Source: Treponema sp.
GTDB taxonomy: Bacteria; Spirochaetota; Spirochaetia; Treponematales; Treponemataceae
Direction of reading: 5' to 3'
Length of the DNA: 20,935 bases
NCBI GenBank assembly: GCA_024691105.1
Contig: JAILNY010000101.1
Coordinates: 1 to 20,935 of the forward strand
This document shows, one piece after another, positions 1 to 6,808 of the stretch. The translations under genes and the position numbers were made by a program. Positions within the stretch are counted from its first letter, which is position 1; the number at the start of each line of letters is the position of its first letter. The notes beneath the pieces are model-generated. The model was given only the letters and a program-made list of their open reading frames with translations. It searched no databases and was not told the DNA's origin.

Positions 1-62
1 GCTCCAAAATGAACATCAATATTGACTCCGTCACTTGATGCAACTGCAATTTTGTATGACAT
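1..62 (-). CDS. NifX/NafY-type dinitrogenase cofactor-biosynthesis domain protein (N-terminus only)
   Basis: The minus strand carries an ATG at 62-60 preceded by a strong GGAGG (72-68) with 5-nt spacing, and the frame stays open to the window edge. The 20 complete codons read MSYKIAVASSDGVNIDVHFG. This closely matches the first strand and loop of the dinitrogenase iron-molybdenum cofactor domain (NifX, NafY, NifB C-terminus), whose members begin with a KIAVASSDG-like strand and soon reach an HFG motif. Family members bind iron-sulfur cofactor precursors and hand them to nitrogenase-type proteins. The gene has its own operator-bearing promoter (see 161-189), the same type as the nifH-like operon, so it belongs to this regulon. 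Only about a sixth of a typical 120-residue protein is visible, so a fusion cannot be excluded. Confidence 0.8.
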   Translation of the reverse strand, partial: MSYKIAVASSDGVNIDVHFG

Positions 63-131
63 AGATGCCTCCGTGTACCAAAGTAAGCGCGGTTTATTTA
101 TGTAGACAGCACGCGTGAATTGTCCCGTTTA

Positions 132-158
132 GCCTATAAACCTACTCGACTTATAGGC
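132..158. promoter_or_regulatory. Second operator-like site and overlapping longer palindrome
   Basis: Positions 140-158 read ACCTACTCGACTTATAGGC, which matches the operator except for the last base and part of the spacer. The same bases form the right part of a perfect 8-bp inverted repeat, GCCTATAA (132-139) and TTATAGGC (151-158), separated by 11 nt. Its centre lies 40 bp from the centre of the 176-194 operator, the same distance as between the two operators before the nifH-like gene. It covers the likely start of the NifX-like transcript. Confidence 0.5.
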
Positions 159-160
159 AA

Positions 161-189
161 TATATATAACTAATAACCTACTTTGTCAA
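161..189 (-). promoter_or_regulatory. Promoter of the NifX-like gene
   Basis: Read on the minus strand, a perfect -35 TTGACA (189-184) is followed after 17 nt by TATATA (166-161). The start would fall near 154, inside the second operator-like site (140-158). The -35 box lies within the operator at 176-194. The layout repeats that of the nifH-like promoter at 14068-14096. Confidence 0.65.
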
Positions 190-194
190 TAGGT
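176..194. promoter_or_regulatory. Operator, ACCTA-N9-TAGGT palindrome
   Basis: Sequence ACCTACTTTGTCAATAGGT. The arms ACCTA/TAGGT are perfect, and T-N11-A geometry is present. It differs from the sites at 4432 and 14083 by one base each. It overlaps the -35 box of the NifX-like promoter and lies between that gene and the divergent nitroreductase gene, so it could control both. Confidence 0.75.
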
Positions 195-240
195 ATTTAG
201 GAAATACCGCGATTTCCTCAGTACGCGATCAGTACGCGAT
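192..240. repeat. Small inverted repeat and 11-bp tandem repeat upstream of the nitroreductase gene
   Basis: Positions 192-208 form a perfect palindrome, GGTATTT-agg-AAATACC. Positions 219-229 and 230-240 are two exact tandem copies of CAGTACGCGAT. A TTGACT follows at 241-246 and a TATATT at 267-272, but the 20-nt spacing is too long for a normal promoter. The plus-strand promoter of the nitroreductase gene is therefore not settled. The repeats could be additional protein-binding sites. Confidence 0.5.
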
Positions 241-324
241 TTGACTTGCGCACTAAAAAAAATCACTATATTCTATTTAATAAACTAATAAGGGCCTGAG
301 CGCCTGCAAGAGGGGAGTTAAAAA

Positions 325-846
325 ATGAATGTACTTGAAGCAATTAAAAACCGCAGAAGTTACCGTGGAAAATATAAGTCAGAAAAAATTCCACGGGAAG
401 ATTTAATTAAAATAATGCAGGCTGGCCTTGATGCTCCATCGGGTTGTAACAAACAGACTACAAGTCTTGTGTGTGTCGACGAGGAAGATCTTCTCAAACA
501 AATTAATGCAGTAATTGATCCTCCTGTCTGCGAAACAGCGCCTGCTTTAATCTGTGTTCTTTCTCAAAAAATAAATGCATATCGTGACAGATGTTTTGCT
601 GTTCAGGATTATTCAGCCGCAATAGAGAATATGCTTTTAGCAATTTTTGATCTTGGTTACCAGAGCTGCTGGATTGAAGGTCACATTACTGACAAAGACA
701 GAATCTGTGACAAGATTGCAGAGATTTTAAATGTCCCTGACGGATATGATTTAGTCTGCATTCTTCCTATCGGTATTGCAGAAGGAGAACCCGTTCTCCC
801 AAAGAAAAAATCTTTTGAAGAACGGGCATGGTTTAACCGCCTGTAG
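325..846 (+). CDS. Nitroreductase-family flavoprotein
   Basis: This 173-residue protein has the FMN-dependent nitroreductase fold. An N-terminal RRSYRGKY motif (residues about 10-17) matches the RRSxRxF phosphate-binding stretch of FMN. APSGCNKQ (about 37-44) matches the usual APSxxNxQP segment, with Cys in place of the usual variable residue and Thr replacing Pro after the Gln. A later stretch, DLGYQSCWI, corresponds to the G-x-G/S-x-C-W-I core seen in the short family. The ATG at 325 has a purine-rich GAGGGGAG just upstream. Such enzymes use NAD(P)H to reduce nitro, quinone or other electron-poor substrates, and some act as iron or flavin reductases. It is divergent from the NifX-like gene across the operator region and convergent with the binding-protein gene. 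A role in feeding electrons to, or modifying a product of, the nitrogenase-like system is inference only. Confidence 0.85.
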   Translation: MNVLEAIKNRRSYRGKYKSEKIPREDLIKIMQAGLDAPSGCNKQTTSLVCVDEEDLLKQINAVIDPPVCETAPALICVLSQKINAYRDRCFAVQDYSAAIENMLLAIFDLGYQSCWIEGHITDKDRICDKIAEILNVPDGYDLVCILPIGIAEGEPVLPKKKSFEERAWFNRL

Positions 847-889
847 CCGGAGACAAGACTTGAGGCGGTCGGGGTATATTTTAAATTTT

Positions 890-1978
890 TTACTTGCCGT
901 TTCTGCTTAAGCGTGTAACTTTGCGTTCTGTATATGTTCCGTCATCGTTATAGAGGTAAGAATCGGGAACATCATCAAACTGTGCAAAATGTGCTGCTAC
1001 AAAGGCGTCTTTATCTTTTATGTTCTGTAAAACGCCCATGTCTGTAAGCTGGTCGATTGAGTCGTACAGAGTTTTACGTGCAAGACCAACTGATGGTGTG
1101 TAATTATAAGTGCTTAAAAGGTAAGCGTTCTGTTCGACGTCGCCTGCAAGACGTCCTTTGTCAATCTGGAGCTGTGCTGCCTCCCGAGGCTTTGCCTGAA
1201 CGTATGCGCTTGCTTTTAACATTGCACGTACAAATGCTTTTGTGTGTTCAGGATATTTTTTTGCAATCTCAGAAGATACATAGGTTAAGCAGCAGTATTC
1301 CTGACTGAAAACTTCATCTTCTGTTGTATCAAGAATTTTTCTAAAGCCGTAGTCACGTTCTGCAATGTAGCCGATCGGGTCATGAAGTCCGACTGCATCA
1401 ACAGCGCCGTTTTCAAGTGCAAGCGGAAGATCTGTAAGTCCGTAAACTGCAATCTCAAAATCTGCATCTGCACCATAAGGCTTGTATCCTAAATCATAAA
1501 ACTTTCTCTGGAATACAACTGTCGAAGAATCCTGAACTCCGCAAAGACCAATTTTCTTTCCCTTTAAGTCTGCAAGACTGTAATAAGGAGAATCTGCCTT
1601 TGCATAGAACTTTGTACAACCTGTGTGGATTCCTGATAAAAAGCTTACTTCAAGTCCGTTGTCAAGTTGAGGCAAAAGACTTCCTGCAAGTCCAAGCGTT
1701 GCATCGATTTTATTAGCGACTATAAGTTCTGTTGCCTGAAGCAGATTGATTTCGATAACTTCATATTGAAGACCAGCCTTTGAAAATTCTTCTTCAAAAA
1801 TTCCCCTGTCAATTGCAATATGAAGCGGAGCAGGGCACAGACTTGAGTTTGCAGTTCCAATTTTAAACACAAAGTCTGAGTCCGCTTTTTTTTCTTTGCC
1901 GCATGAAGAAAGAATTGCGCACGCAGTAATTAATCCTAACACCGCGGCAAGTTTTACAACCATTTTTTGTTTTTTCAT
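890..1978 (-). CDS. SsuA/NMT1-type ABC transporter substrate-binding lipoprotein
   Basis: This is a 362-residue secreted lipoprotein. Residues 1-26 form a lipoprotein signal with a basic start, a hydrophobic core and lipobox LSSC. The mature part has the NMT1/SsuA/TauA fold used for sulfonates, taurine, nitrate, aromatic sulfur compounds or thiamine precursors: an opening KIGTANSSLCPAPLHIA strand-loop, an IAIDRGIFEEE helix, a LPQLDNGLEV segment, and DLKGKKIGLCGVQDSS (about 143-158), where the family has DLKGKKIGV. It starts with an ATG and a GGAGG five bases upstream. No permease or ATPase of the matching SsuBC type is next to it, so those parts are outside the window or shared. It is probably the last gene of the reductase-K2 operon, 114 bp downstream of K2. 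The ligand is unknown. A sulfur compound fits the context best. Confidence 0.85.
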   Translation of the reverse strand: MKKQKMVVKLAAVLGLITACAILSSCGKEKKADSDFVFKIGTANSSLCPAPLHIAIDRGIFEEEFSKAGLQYEVIEINLLQATELIVANKIDATLGLAGSLLPQLDNGLEVSFLSGIHTGCTKFYAKADSPYYSLADLKGKKIGLCGVQDSSTVVFQRKFYDLGYKPYGADADFEIAVYGLTDLPLALENGAVDAVGLHDPIGYIAERDYGFRKILDTTEDEVFSQEYCCLTYVSSEIAKKYPEHTKAFVRAMLKASAYVQAKPREAAQLQIDKGRLAGDVEQNAYLLSTYNYTPSVGLARKTLYDSIDQLTDMGVLQNIKDKDAFVAAHFAQFDDVPDSYLYNDDGTYTERKVTRLSRNGK

Positions 1979-1994
1979 AAAATACCTCCATGCC

Positions 1995-2016
1995 GGGCTG
2001 TCTTTGTCGTAAGCCC
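1995..2016 (-). other. Leader hairpin before the binding-protein gene
   Basis: On the minus strand GGGCT and AGCCC can pair around a 12-nt loop in the 114-bp gap between K2 and the binding-protein gene, just upstream of its GGAGG. It may act as an RNA stability or partial termination element. The rest of the gap is very AT-rich and may hold an internal promoter, but no convincing -35/-10 pair was found. Confidence 0.35.
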
Positions 2017-2092
2017 TGCGATGTATTAGCTATATATTATTTTTTAAGCTTTGACTAATATAATTTTTTGATATGAGTTATAAGAAAATCTT

Positions 2093-3376
2093 TTAACTGT
2101 AAATATCTTCAAGCAGTTTTAAGCCGCCGGAATATCCTACGATGCTGCTGTTTATGATAAGACGGCTTATTACAGGATAAGAAACATTTACATATCGGCC
2201 TTTGATTTCTGCGGCAAGTTCTTTTTCCCAGTGACTTCCGATAACCAGAGGAATTCCTCCAAAATCAAAGTCTCTGATTTTATTGTGAATGTCCAGTCCG
2301 TCTGTACTCCATTCAACGTCTGCATGTATGCCGTAATTGAGTTCTTTTAACTCAGCCTTTATCGAGTCGTGATATTTTACCGGTGTGTCATCTGTAATAA
2401 ACTGGGTAAGCGGAAAGAAGCCTAAATCATTAACAAGAAATTTTGTAATTGCAAGAACATACTGCGCTTCTGAAACTACGGTAAAATGTTTGCCGAGAAT
2501 ATTTATCTCAAGAAAAGTATCTGCAAAGCGTTCAAGGTAATAGTAATATTCGTTTTCTTTTTCTCTGATAACTTTTTCAACAAGGTCTTTATCTGCATGA
2601 CAAAACTCTCCGACAGTTCGTAAAAATTTTGAAGTCTCGGCCGCACCGATTGGAAGCACCGGATATTTTAAAAGCGGAATATTAAAAGCGCTTTCAAGGT
2701 ATTCTGCGCTTTCTGTTCCAACCCATGGAGAAACAAGAATCGTATATTCTGCCTGACGAAGCTTTTTTATGTTTTCGAGTGAACGGCCAGCGCCAAAAAT
2801 CGTATTAGGAATAAGACCGCTAGACTGAACAAGATTTTCAAGTTCGCGCAAATTTCCAAGCCAGAAAGGATCCTGCTGTGGAGCGCCCGCAAAAATATTT
2901 ACAAGCCCTTTGATTTTTGGCGCGGCCTCGAGCTTTGGCAGATACTGTTCAAATAGAGATTTTAGAATCCAGTCATGGCCAAGATAATTATTCCCCTTAA
3001 AGCCAGGAGTCTTTGCCCAGATAACCGGTTTTTCATTTGTATAAAATTCTTCTGCTACTTCCTGAATATCGTCTCCGATAATTTCTGTCGTACAGCCAGA
3101 AATTACGATGAACAGATTTCCATCCATAACCTTGAGTGCATTTTCGACCGTGTTTCGGAGTTTTTTAATTCCGCCGAATACAACTTCTTTTTCGCCGACA
3201 AGAGTACACGGGTAGGCATTTTGTGAATAATGTCCGCCAGAACCGCTGTTGTCGTTCAGTTTACTTGCACATCCCGGACCTGAATGCAAAACAGGAACTG
3301 CTCCCGGAATTGCCTGAATTGTCTGCATGGCTGCAAGTGCACATTTATATCGTGGCTGATCTAATACTTTTAACAT
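2093..3376 (-). CDS. Nitrogenase-like beta subunit (NifK-like), paralogue K2
   Basis: This 427-residue protein is of the nitrogenase component 1/oxidoreductase family, NifK side. The cysteines that match the NifK P-cluster ligands Cys70, Cys95 and Cys153 are Cys12 (YKCALAAMQ), Cys36 (HSGPGCA) and Cys95 (SGCTTEIIGDD). Cys57 (YPC) matches the NifK Cys115 position. The FGGIKKL segment (67-73) corresponds to FGG in NifK. Length and start match K1 (439 residues), with which it is clearly paralogous over the whole length, including the closing GYxGGxKLxEDIYS. It lacks the long N-terminal extension of true NifK. It lies 12 bp after the RibD-like gene with a GAGAGGG ribosome site, so the two are one operon. 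The partner is most likely D2, which sits in the divergent operon 3.4 kb away. Confidence 0.88.
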   Translation of the reverse strand: MLKVLDQPRYKCALAAMQTIQAIPGAVPVLHSGPGCASKLNDNSGSGGHYSQNAYPCTLVGEKEVVFGGIKKLRNTVENALKVMDGNLFIVISGCTTEIIGDDIQEVAEEFYTNEKPVIWAKTPGFKGNNYLGHDWILKSLFEQYLPKLEAAPKIKGLVNIFAGAPQQDPFWLGNLRELENLVQSSGLIPNTIFGAGRSLENIKKLRQAEYTILVSPWVGTESAEYLESAFNIPLLKYPVLPIGAAETSKFLRTVGEFCHADKDLVEKVIREKENEYYYYLERFADTFLEINILGKHFTVVSEAQYVLAITKFLVNDLGFFPLTQFITDDTPVKYHDSIKAELKELNYGIHADVEWSTDGLDIHNKIRDFDFGGIPLVIGSHWEKELAAEIKGRYVNVSYPVISRLIINSSIVGYSGGLKLLEDIYS

Positions 3377-3388
3377 TCTTTCCCTCTC

Positions 3389-4222
3389 TTATTTTTTACT
3401 TGCATGTGTTGTCTGAGTTTTCTGTATGGTTGAATTATCCGCCGCAACAAAGTCCTTTGGTCCAAGCCCATATTTTTCAATCCATTCATCTTTCTGCCAG
3501 ACTTTCTTAACCTTGTAATGGAGCCACAGTGCGCCGGATCTGTCGTCAACCTTTACTTCATCAAATTCAAACGAAACCGGAATCTGTTCACTCCAGCCTT
3601 CTTTAACCATAAAAAGCTGCGGAGTAGTTGTGCCGCCGTCCGCACCCGGAACTACAACAAAGCCAACTTCGTCAACATAGCCCCTGCGCAAGAATGCCCA
3701 GTTCAAAGTTCCACCGCCCGCAACAGACAAAACTTTTACGCCGAATAAATCGACCATTTTTTCAAACATCAGGTCGTAGTCAATTTCTTCTTTACCGCAG
3801 ATGATGTAAGAAACATTTTTTCGTCTGAGAAAATCTTTGTATTCATTAGAAACTTTTTCTGTAATGACATCGACGATATGCGAGTGAACGCCGGCGTAAA
3901 AGATTTCGTTTTTCTGATAACCGAGAATACCGTTGCGGTCAAGAACAAAGCTAAAGCGCTCAGCTTCCTTAACGGCAATGAAATCGCCTGGAGGAACGAT
4001 TTGTGCATTGACGTTAAGGTCGGGCGCGTTGTGGTAAGTGTAATCATTGAGTGCGGTGTTTGTTCCGCTTAAGTTTGCATCCATGTTCCAGTAATCATGG
4101 CCAAACCCAATTTCCTTAAAAAATGGAGCGGTCGCTTCTTCTTCCGGGAGCTTTGTAAATTCTCCCCAGATTTTGCCATCAAGGCTTGTCAGCATGTGAA
4201 TATAAATAAAGGGTCGTTTCAT
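3389..4222 (-). CDS. RibD C-terminal/DHFR-like NAD(P)H-dependent reductase
   Basis: This 277-residue protein has the fold of the RibD C-terminal domain and dihydrofolate reductase. The N-terminus RPFIYIHMLTSLDGKI is the usual first strand ending in the SLDGK motif. SVAGGGTLNWAFLRRGYVDEV (with the GGG-x-LN core at about 172-177) matches the family NADPH-binding and LRxGLVDE region. There is no deaminase domain, so this is not a full RibD. A tail of about 35 residues after the last strand (WQKDEWIEKYG onward) extends past the usual family length. It is the first gene of the operon with K2 and starts with ATG after AAGGA. Its promoter and operator lie at 4264-4325. It probably reduces a small heterocyclic or carbonyl compound. 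The substrate, and whether it serves the nitrogenase-like enzyme or modifies its substrate, is unknown. Confidence 0.8.
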   Translation of the reverse strand: MKRPFIYIHMLTSLDGKIWGEFTKLPEEEATAPFFKEIGFGHDYWNMDANLSGTNTALNDYTYHNAPDLNVNAQIVPPGDFIAVKEAERFSFVLDRNGILGYQKNEIFYAGVHSHIVDVITEKVSNEYKDFLRRKNVSYIICGKEEIDYDLMFEKMVDLFGVKVLSVAGGGTLNWAFLRRGYVDEVGFVVVPGADGGTTTPQLFMVKEGWSEQIPVSFEFDEVKVDDRSGALWLHYKVKKVWQKDEWIEKYGLGPKDFVAADNSTIQKTQTTHASKK

Positions 4223-4263
4223 ACGTTTTTTCCTTATTGATAAATAGTGAATGTTTTGTGTAA

Positions 4264-4282
4264 ACCTATTAAGACAATAGGT
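4264..4282. promoter_or_regulatory. Operator before the RibD-like/K2 operon
   Basis: ACCTATTAAGACAATAGGT has perfect ACCTA/TAGGT arms and extends to ACCTATT/AATAGGT except for the spacer. It lies just downstream of the predicted start (near 4290) of the minus-strand promoter, the position expected for repression. Confidence 0.75.
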
Positions 4283-4296
4283 AAATAACAGAGGGA

Positions 4297-4325
4297 AATA
4301 TATAGTGAGCGTCTGATTAAGTCAA
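4297..4325 (-). promoter_or_regulatory. Promoter of the RibD-like/K2/binding-protein operon
   Basis: On the minus strand TTGACT (4325-4320) and TATATT (4302-4297) are separated by exactly 17 nt. Around the -35 box the plus strand reads TTAAGTCAATA, which matches the core of the operator, but the outer arms are lost. The ATG of the RibD-like gene is about 70 bp downstream. Confidence 0.65.
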
Positions 4326-4351
4326 TAAAATCTGGTGTCCAAAACTTATAT

Positions 4352-4380
4352 AAATTTCTTATAGCTCCTATAAAAAATTT
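4352..4380. promoter_or_regulatory. 29-bp near-perfect palindrome midway between divergent promoters
   Basis: The arms are AAATTT-c-TTATAG and CTATAA-a-AAATTT around a central CTC. Only one pair breaks the symmetry, so 12 of 13 arm positions match. The inner part has a T-N11-A spacing (4360 to 4372). Its centre at 4366 is about 54 bp before the likely transporter start and about 76 bp before the reductase start, a typical activator distance. It differs from the ACCTA operators and may be a second regulator site or the activation site of the LysR protein. Confidence 0.5.
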
Positions 4381-4383
4381 GTA

Positions 4384-4413
4384 TTGGAAAAAAAATTTTA
4401 AAACCTGTATAAA
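4384..4413 (+). promoter_or_regulatory. Candidate promoter of the ABC transporter/D2 operon
   Basis: TTGGAA (4384-4389) and TATAAA (4408-4413) are separated by 18 nt, giving a start near 4420. The operator at 4432-4450 would then lie in the early transcribed region. A second -10-like TATATA at 4427-4432 abuts the operator but lacks a matching -35. Confidence 0.4.
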
Positions 4414-4431
4414 TACATCAACAGTTTATAT

Positions 4432-4450
4432 ACCTACTAAGTCAATAGGT
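4432..4450. promoter_or_regulatory. Operator before the ABC transporter/D2 operon
   Basis: ACCTACTAAGTCAATAGGT, with perfect ACCTA/TAGGT arms. It differs by only one base from the 14083 site. It sits 41 bp before the ATG of the binding-protein gene, downstream of the likely promoter, as expected for a repressor or roadblock site. Confidence 0.78.
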
Positions 4451-4491
4451 TATGAATTAAAAAGATTCTACTTTTTTTCACGGAGGTTATT

Positions 4492-5286
4492 ATGAAAAAA
4501 GGATTATTAGTATTTGTTGCACTTGCTGCAATTTTTACAGGATGTAATTCCAAAAAATCGGGCAAGCAGGAAGTTATTCGTATTGCGATTGAAGGCGGCT
4601 GGAAGCCTTACAACTATGTAGACGAAAACGGAACTATTACGGGTTTTGATGTTGATGTTGTAAAGGCAATCAATGAAAAAATCGGAAATCTTGAAATTAA
4701 GTTTGAACCGACTCCATGGGACGGAATGCTTGTTGCGCTCGAAGCGGGTCGCTTTGATGCTGTTGCAAATGAAATAAAAAAGAATCCGGCACGCGAAAAA
4801 CAGTTCCTTTATGCAGATCAGCCTTACAACTATGATTATCCGGCAATCATATTCAAAAATACTACAGATATAAAATCTGCCGAGGATTTGTTTGGTAAAA
4901 CAGTTATCGTAGGCGGTGGTTCTTCTTATGCAGAATGGCTTGAAAAATTTAATGAAGAGAATGGTGGAAAGATAAAAGTAGTTTATGCCGGTGACACAGC
5001 AACTGCAGCAATTTTTGGAGAAGTTCTTGCTGGACGCGCCGATGCAACAATCGACAGCCCGGTTGCCGGCGGAATTTTTATCAACGAAAAGAAAGAACCG
5101 CTTGCACTTATTCCGGCAGATCCAGATTTGCTTAACCCTGCTTATCTCATTTTTACAAAAAATAAAAAAGGTGAACGTGTTAAGGCTTTGTTTGATAAAG
5201 GTCTTGAAGAAATTCGTGCCGACGGAACTTTGTCAAAGCTGGCAGTTAAATGGTTTGGCGCTGATACAACCGTAAAATCAAAATAA
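4492..5286 (+). CDS. Amino-acid (cystine-type) ABC transporter substrate-binding lipoprotein
   Basis: This is a 264-residue family 3 solute-binding protein. The lipoprotein signal ends at Cys18 (IFTGC). The mature domain shows GWKPYNYVDENG, GFDVDVVKAINEK (first lobe), PWDGMLVALEAGRFDAVANE and NPAREKQFLYADQPY (about 80-115). The W-D-x-M-L-x-x-L-x-x-x-R-F-D-x-x-A-N signature and the following NPxR are characteristic of cystine binders such as FliY/TcyJ and their relatives. The C-terminus keeps the usual GTLSKLAVKWFG ending. It has an ATG with GGAGG six bases upstream. It leads a four-gene operon with permease, ATPase and D2. The likely ligand is a sulfur-containing amino acid or a derivative (family signature plus context). 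The exact ligand is not readable. Confidence 0.85.
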   Translation: MKKGLLVFVALAAIFTGCNSKKSGKQEVIRIAIEGGWKPYNYVDENGTITGFDVDVVKAINEKIGNLEIKFEPTPWDGMLVALEAGRFDAVANEIKKNPAREKQFLYADQPYNYDYPAIIFKNTTDIKSAEDLFGKTVIVGGGSSYAEWLEKFNEENGGKIKVVYAGDTATAAIFGEVLAGRADATIDSPVAGGIFINEKKEPLALIPADPDLLNPAYLIFTKNKKGERVKALFDKGLEEIRADGTLSKLAVKWFGADTTVKSK

Positions 5287-5305
5287 AAAAAACGGGAGAA
5301 CTGAT

Positions 5306-6022
5306 ATGGAAAAATTGCTTAATGACATCACTTATATATTTTCAACAATTCCTGAGATAGTAACAAAATTACCAATAACATTATTCATTGCATTCAGCGC
5401 TACTATAATTGGATTTTTATTGGGAATATTGATCGCCTTAGTACGATTTTTCCATATTAAGGTTCTATCGCAAATCTCAACAGTATTTATTTCATTTATT
5501 CGTGGAACTCCAATGGTTATCCAGCTTTATCTTGCGTATTACGGAATTCCACTTTTAATTTCAAAAATTATTGAATCAACAGGAAATGAATTTGACATAA
5601 ACTCTCTGCCGAGTACTTTGTTTGCAATTATTGCATTTGCACTTAATACCGGAGCATATATGTCAGAATCATTCAGAAGTTCTTTGATGTCGGTTGAAGT
5701 CGGACAGTTTGAAGCCTGCAAGAGTCTGCATTATTCAACCTGGGATTCATTAAGAACAGTTATCCTGCCACAGGCATTTGTAATAGCCTTGCCGACACTT
5801 ACAAGCTCGCTTCTGGCAATGATAAAAAATACATCACTGGCTTTCTGTATTACCGTTGTTGATATTATGGCACAGGCAAGAATTGTCGGCTCGCGTTCAT
5901 TCAGATACTTTGAAATTTACATCGCGGTTTCACTTTTGTACTGGCCGATCTGTGCATGTCTTGAGCGTCTTTTGCTTTTGCTTGAAAAACGTCTTTCGCG
6001 GTACAGCAAAAAACTTTATTAA
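5306..6022 (+). CDS. Amino-acid ABC transporter permease (HisM/GlnP family)
   Basis: This 238-residue inner-membrane protein has about five hydrophobic segments. It opens with a transmembrane helix around residues 20-45 (PITLFIAFSATIIGFLLGIL). FIRGTPMVIQLYLAYYGIP (about 64-82) is the standard loop of polar amino-acid permeases. The EAA motif appears as VEVGQFEACKSLHYSTWDS followed by ILPQAF, which docks onto the ATPase. The ribosome site GGGAG precedes the ATG and the gap to the binding-protein gene is 19 bp, so they are co-transcribed. One permease gene is present, which implies a homodimer as in several cystine transporters. Confidence 0.9.
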   Translation: MEKLLNDITYIFSTIPEIVTKLPITLFIAFSATIIGFLLGILIALVRFFHIKVLSQISTVFISFIRGTPMVIQLYLAYYGIPLLISKIIESTGNEFDINSLPSTLFAIIAFALNTGAYMSESFRSSLMSVEVGQFEACKSLHYSTWDSLRTVILPQAFVIALPTLTSSLLAMIKNTSLAFCITVVDIMAQARIVGSRSFRYFEIYIAVSLLYWPICACLERLLLLLEKRLSRYSKKLY

Positions 6023-6040
6023 GTGTGGGGAATTAAAATT

Positions 6041-6790
6041 ATGATAGAAATTAAAAACTTAAAAAAATCTTTTAATCAGAATGAGGTTCTCCGCGGAATT
6101 AATCTTACGATAAATGATAACGAAATTGTTTCAATAATCGGCTCAAGTGGAGGAGGAAAATCAACTTTGCTCAGGTGTCTTAATTTTCTTGAACATGCAG
6201 ACTCTGGAGAAATTAATATCGGAGATGTAAGTGTAGATTGTGCAAAAGCGGGTAAGGTTGACATAAAGAATCTGCGTACAAAGAGTACGATGGTTTTTCA
6301 GAATTTTAATCTGTTTAAAAATAAGACAGCGCTTGAAAATATTATGGAACCATTAATTGTAAATAAAATTCTTCCAAAACCGGAAGCAGAAAAAATTGCA
6401 TTAAGCTATCTTGCAAAGGTTGGACTTAAGGACAAAAAGGATGAATACCCTTCAAAATTATCCGGCGGTCAGCAGCAGCGGATCGGAATTGCGCGGGCTC
6501 TTGTTCTTAATCCTGAAGTTATTCTTTTTGATGAACCGACAAGTGCGCTTGACCCAGAAATTGTCAGTGATATTTTAAAACTGATAAAAGAAGTTGCGAC
6601 AGAAAAACGTACGATGATAATCGTAACGCACGAAATGGCCTTTGCAAGAGATGTCTCTGACCGTGTTGTTTACATGGATAAAGGTGAAGTGGTTGAACAG
6701 GGAAGTCCTGAACAGATTTTTACAAATCCCAAAGAAGAAAGGACAAAGCAGTTTTTAAGCAGATATCTTCAGCCAGAATATATTATTTAA
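6041..6790 (+). CDS. Polar amino-acid ABC transporter ATP-binding protein
   Basis: This 249-residue ABC ATPase has Walker A GSSGGGKST (about 31-39), a Q-loop in MVFQNFNLF, signature LSGGQQQRIGIARAL, Walker B VILFDEPTSALDPE and switch histidine in VTHEM. It closely resembles GlnQ/TcyC-type ATPases. The ATG at 6041 is chosen because TGGGGAA lies about 9 nt before it. An in-frame GTG at 6023 would place that site inside the gene. It begins 18 bp after the permease stop and ends 18 bp before D2, so transporter and D2 share one transcript. Confidence 0.92.
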   Translation: MIEIKNLKKSFNQNEVLRGINLTINDNEIVSIIGSSGGGKSTLLRCLNFLEHADSGEINIGDVSVDCAKAGKVDIKNLRTKSTMVFQNFNLFKNKTALENIMEPLIVNKILPKPEAEKIALSYLAKVGLKDKKDEYPSKLSGGQQQRIGIARALVLNPEVILFDEPTSALDPEIVSDILKLIKEVATEKRTMIIVTHEMAFARDVSDRVVYMDKGEVVEQGSPEQIFTNPKEERTKQFLSRYLQPEYII

Positions 6791-6808
6791 ATTAATGCGG
6801 AGAAAAAA

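Noticed and set aside
219..240. Attachment site or mobile-element end
   Set aside because: The 11-bp tandem repeat stands alone; no integrase, transposase or matching distant copy is visible.
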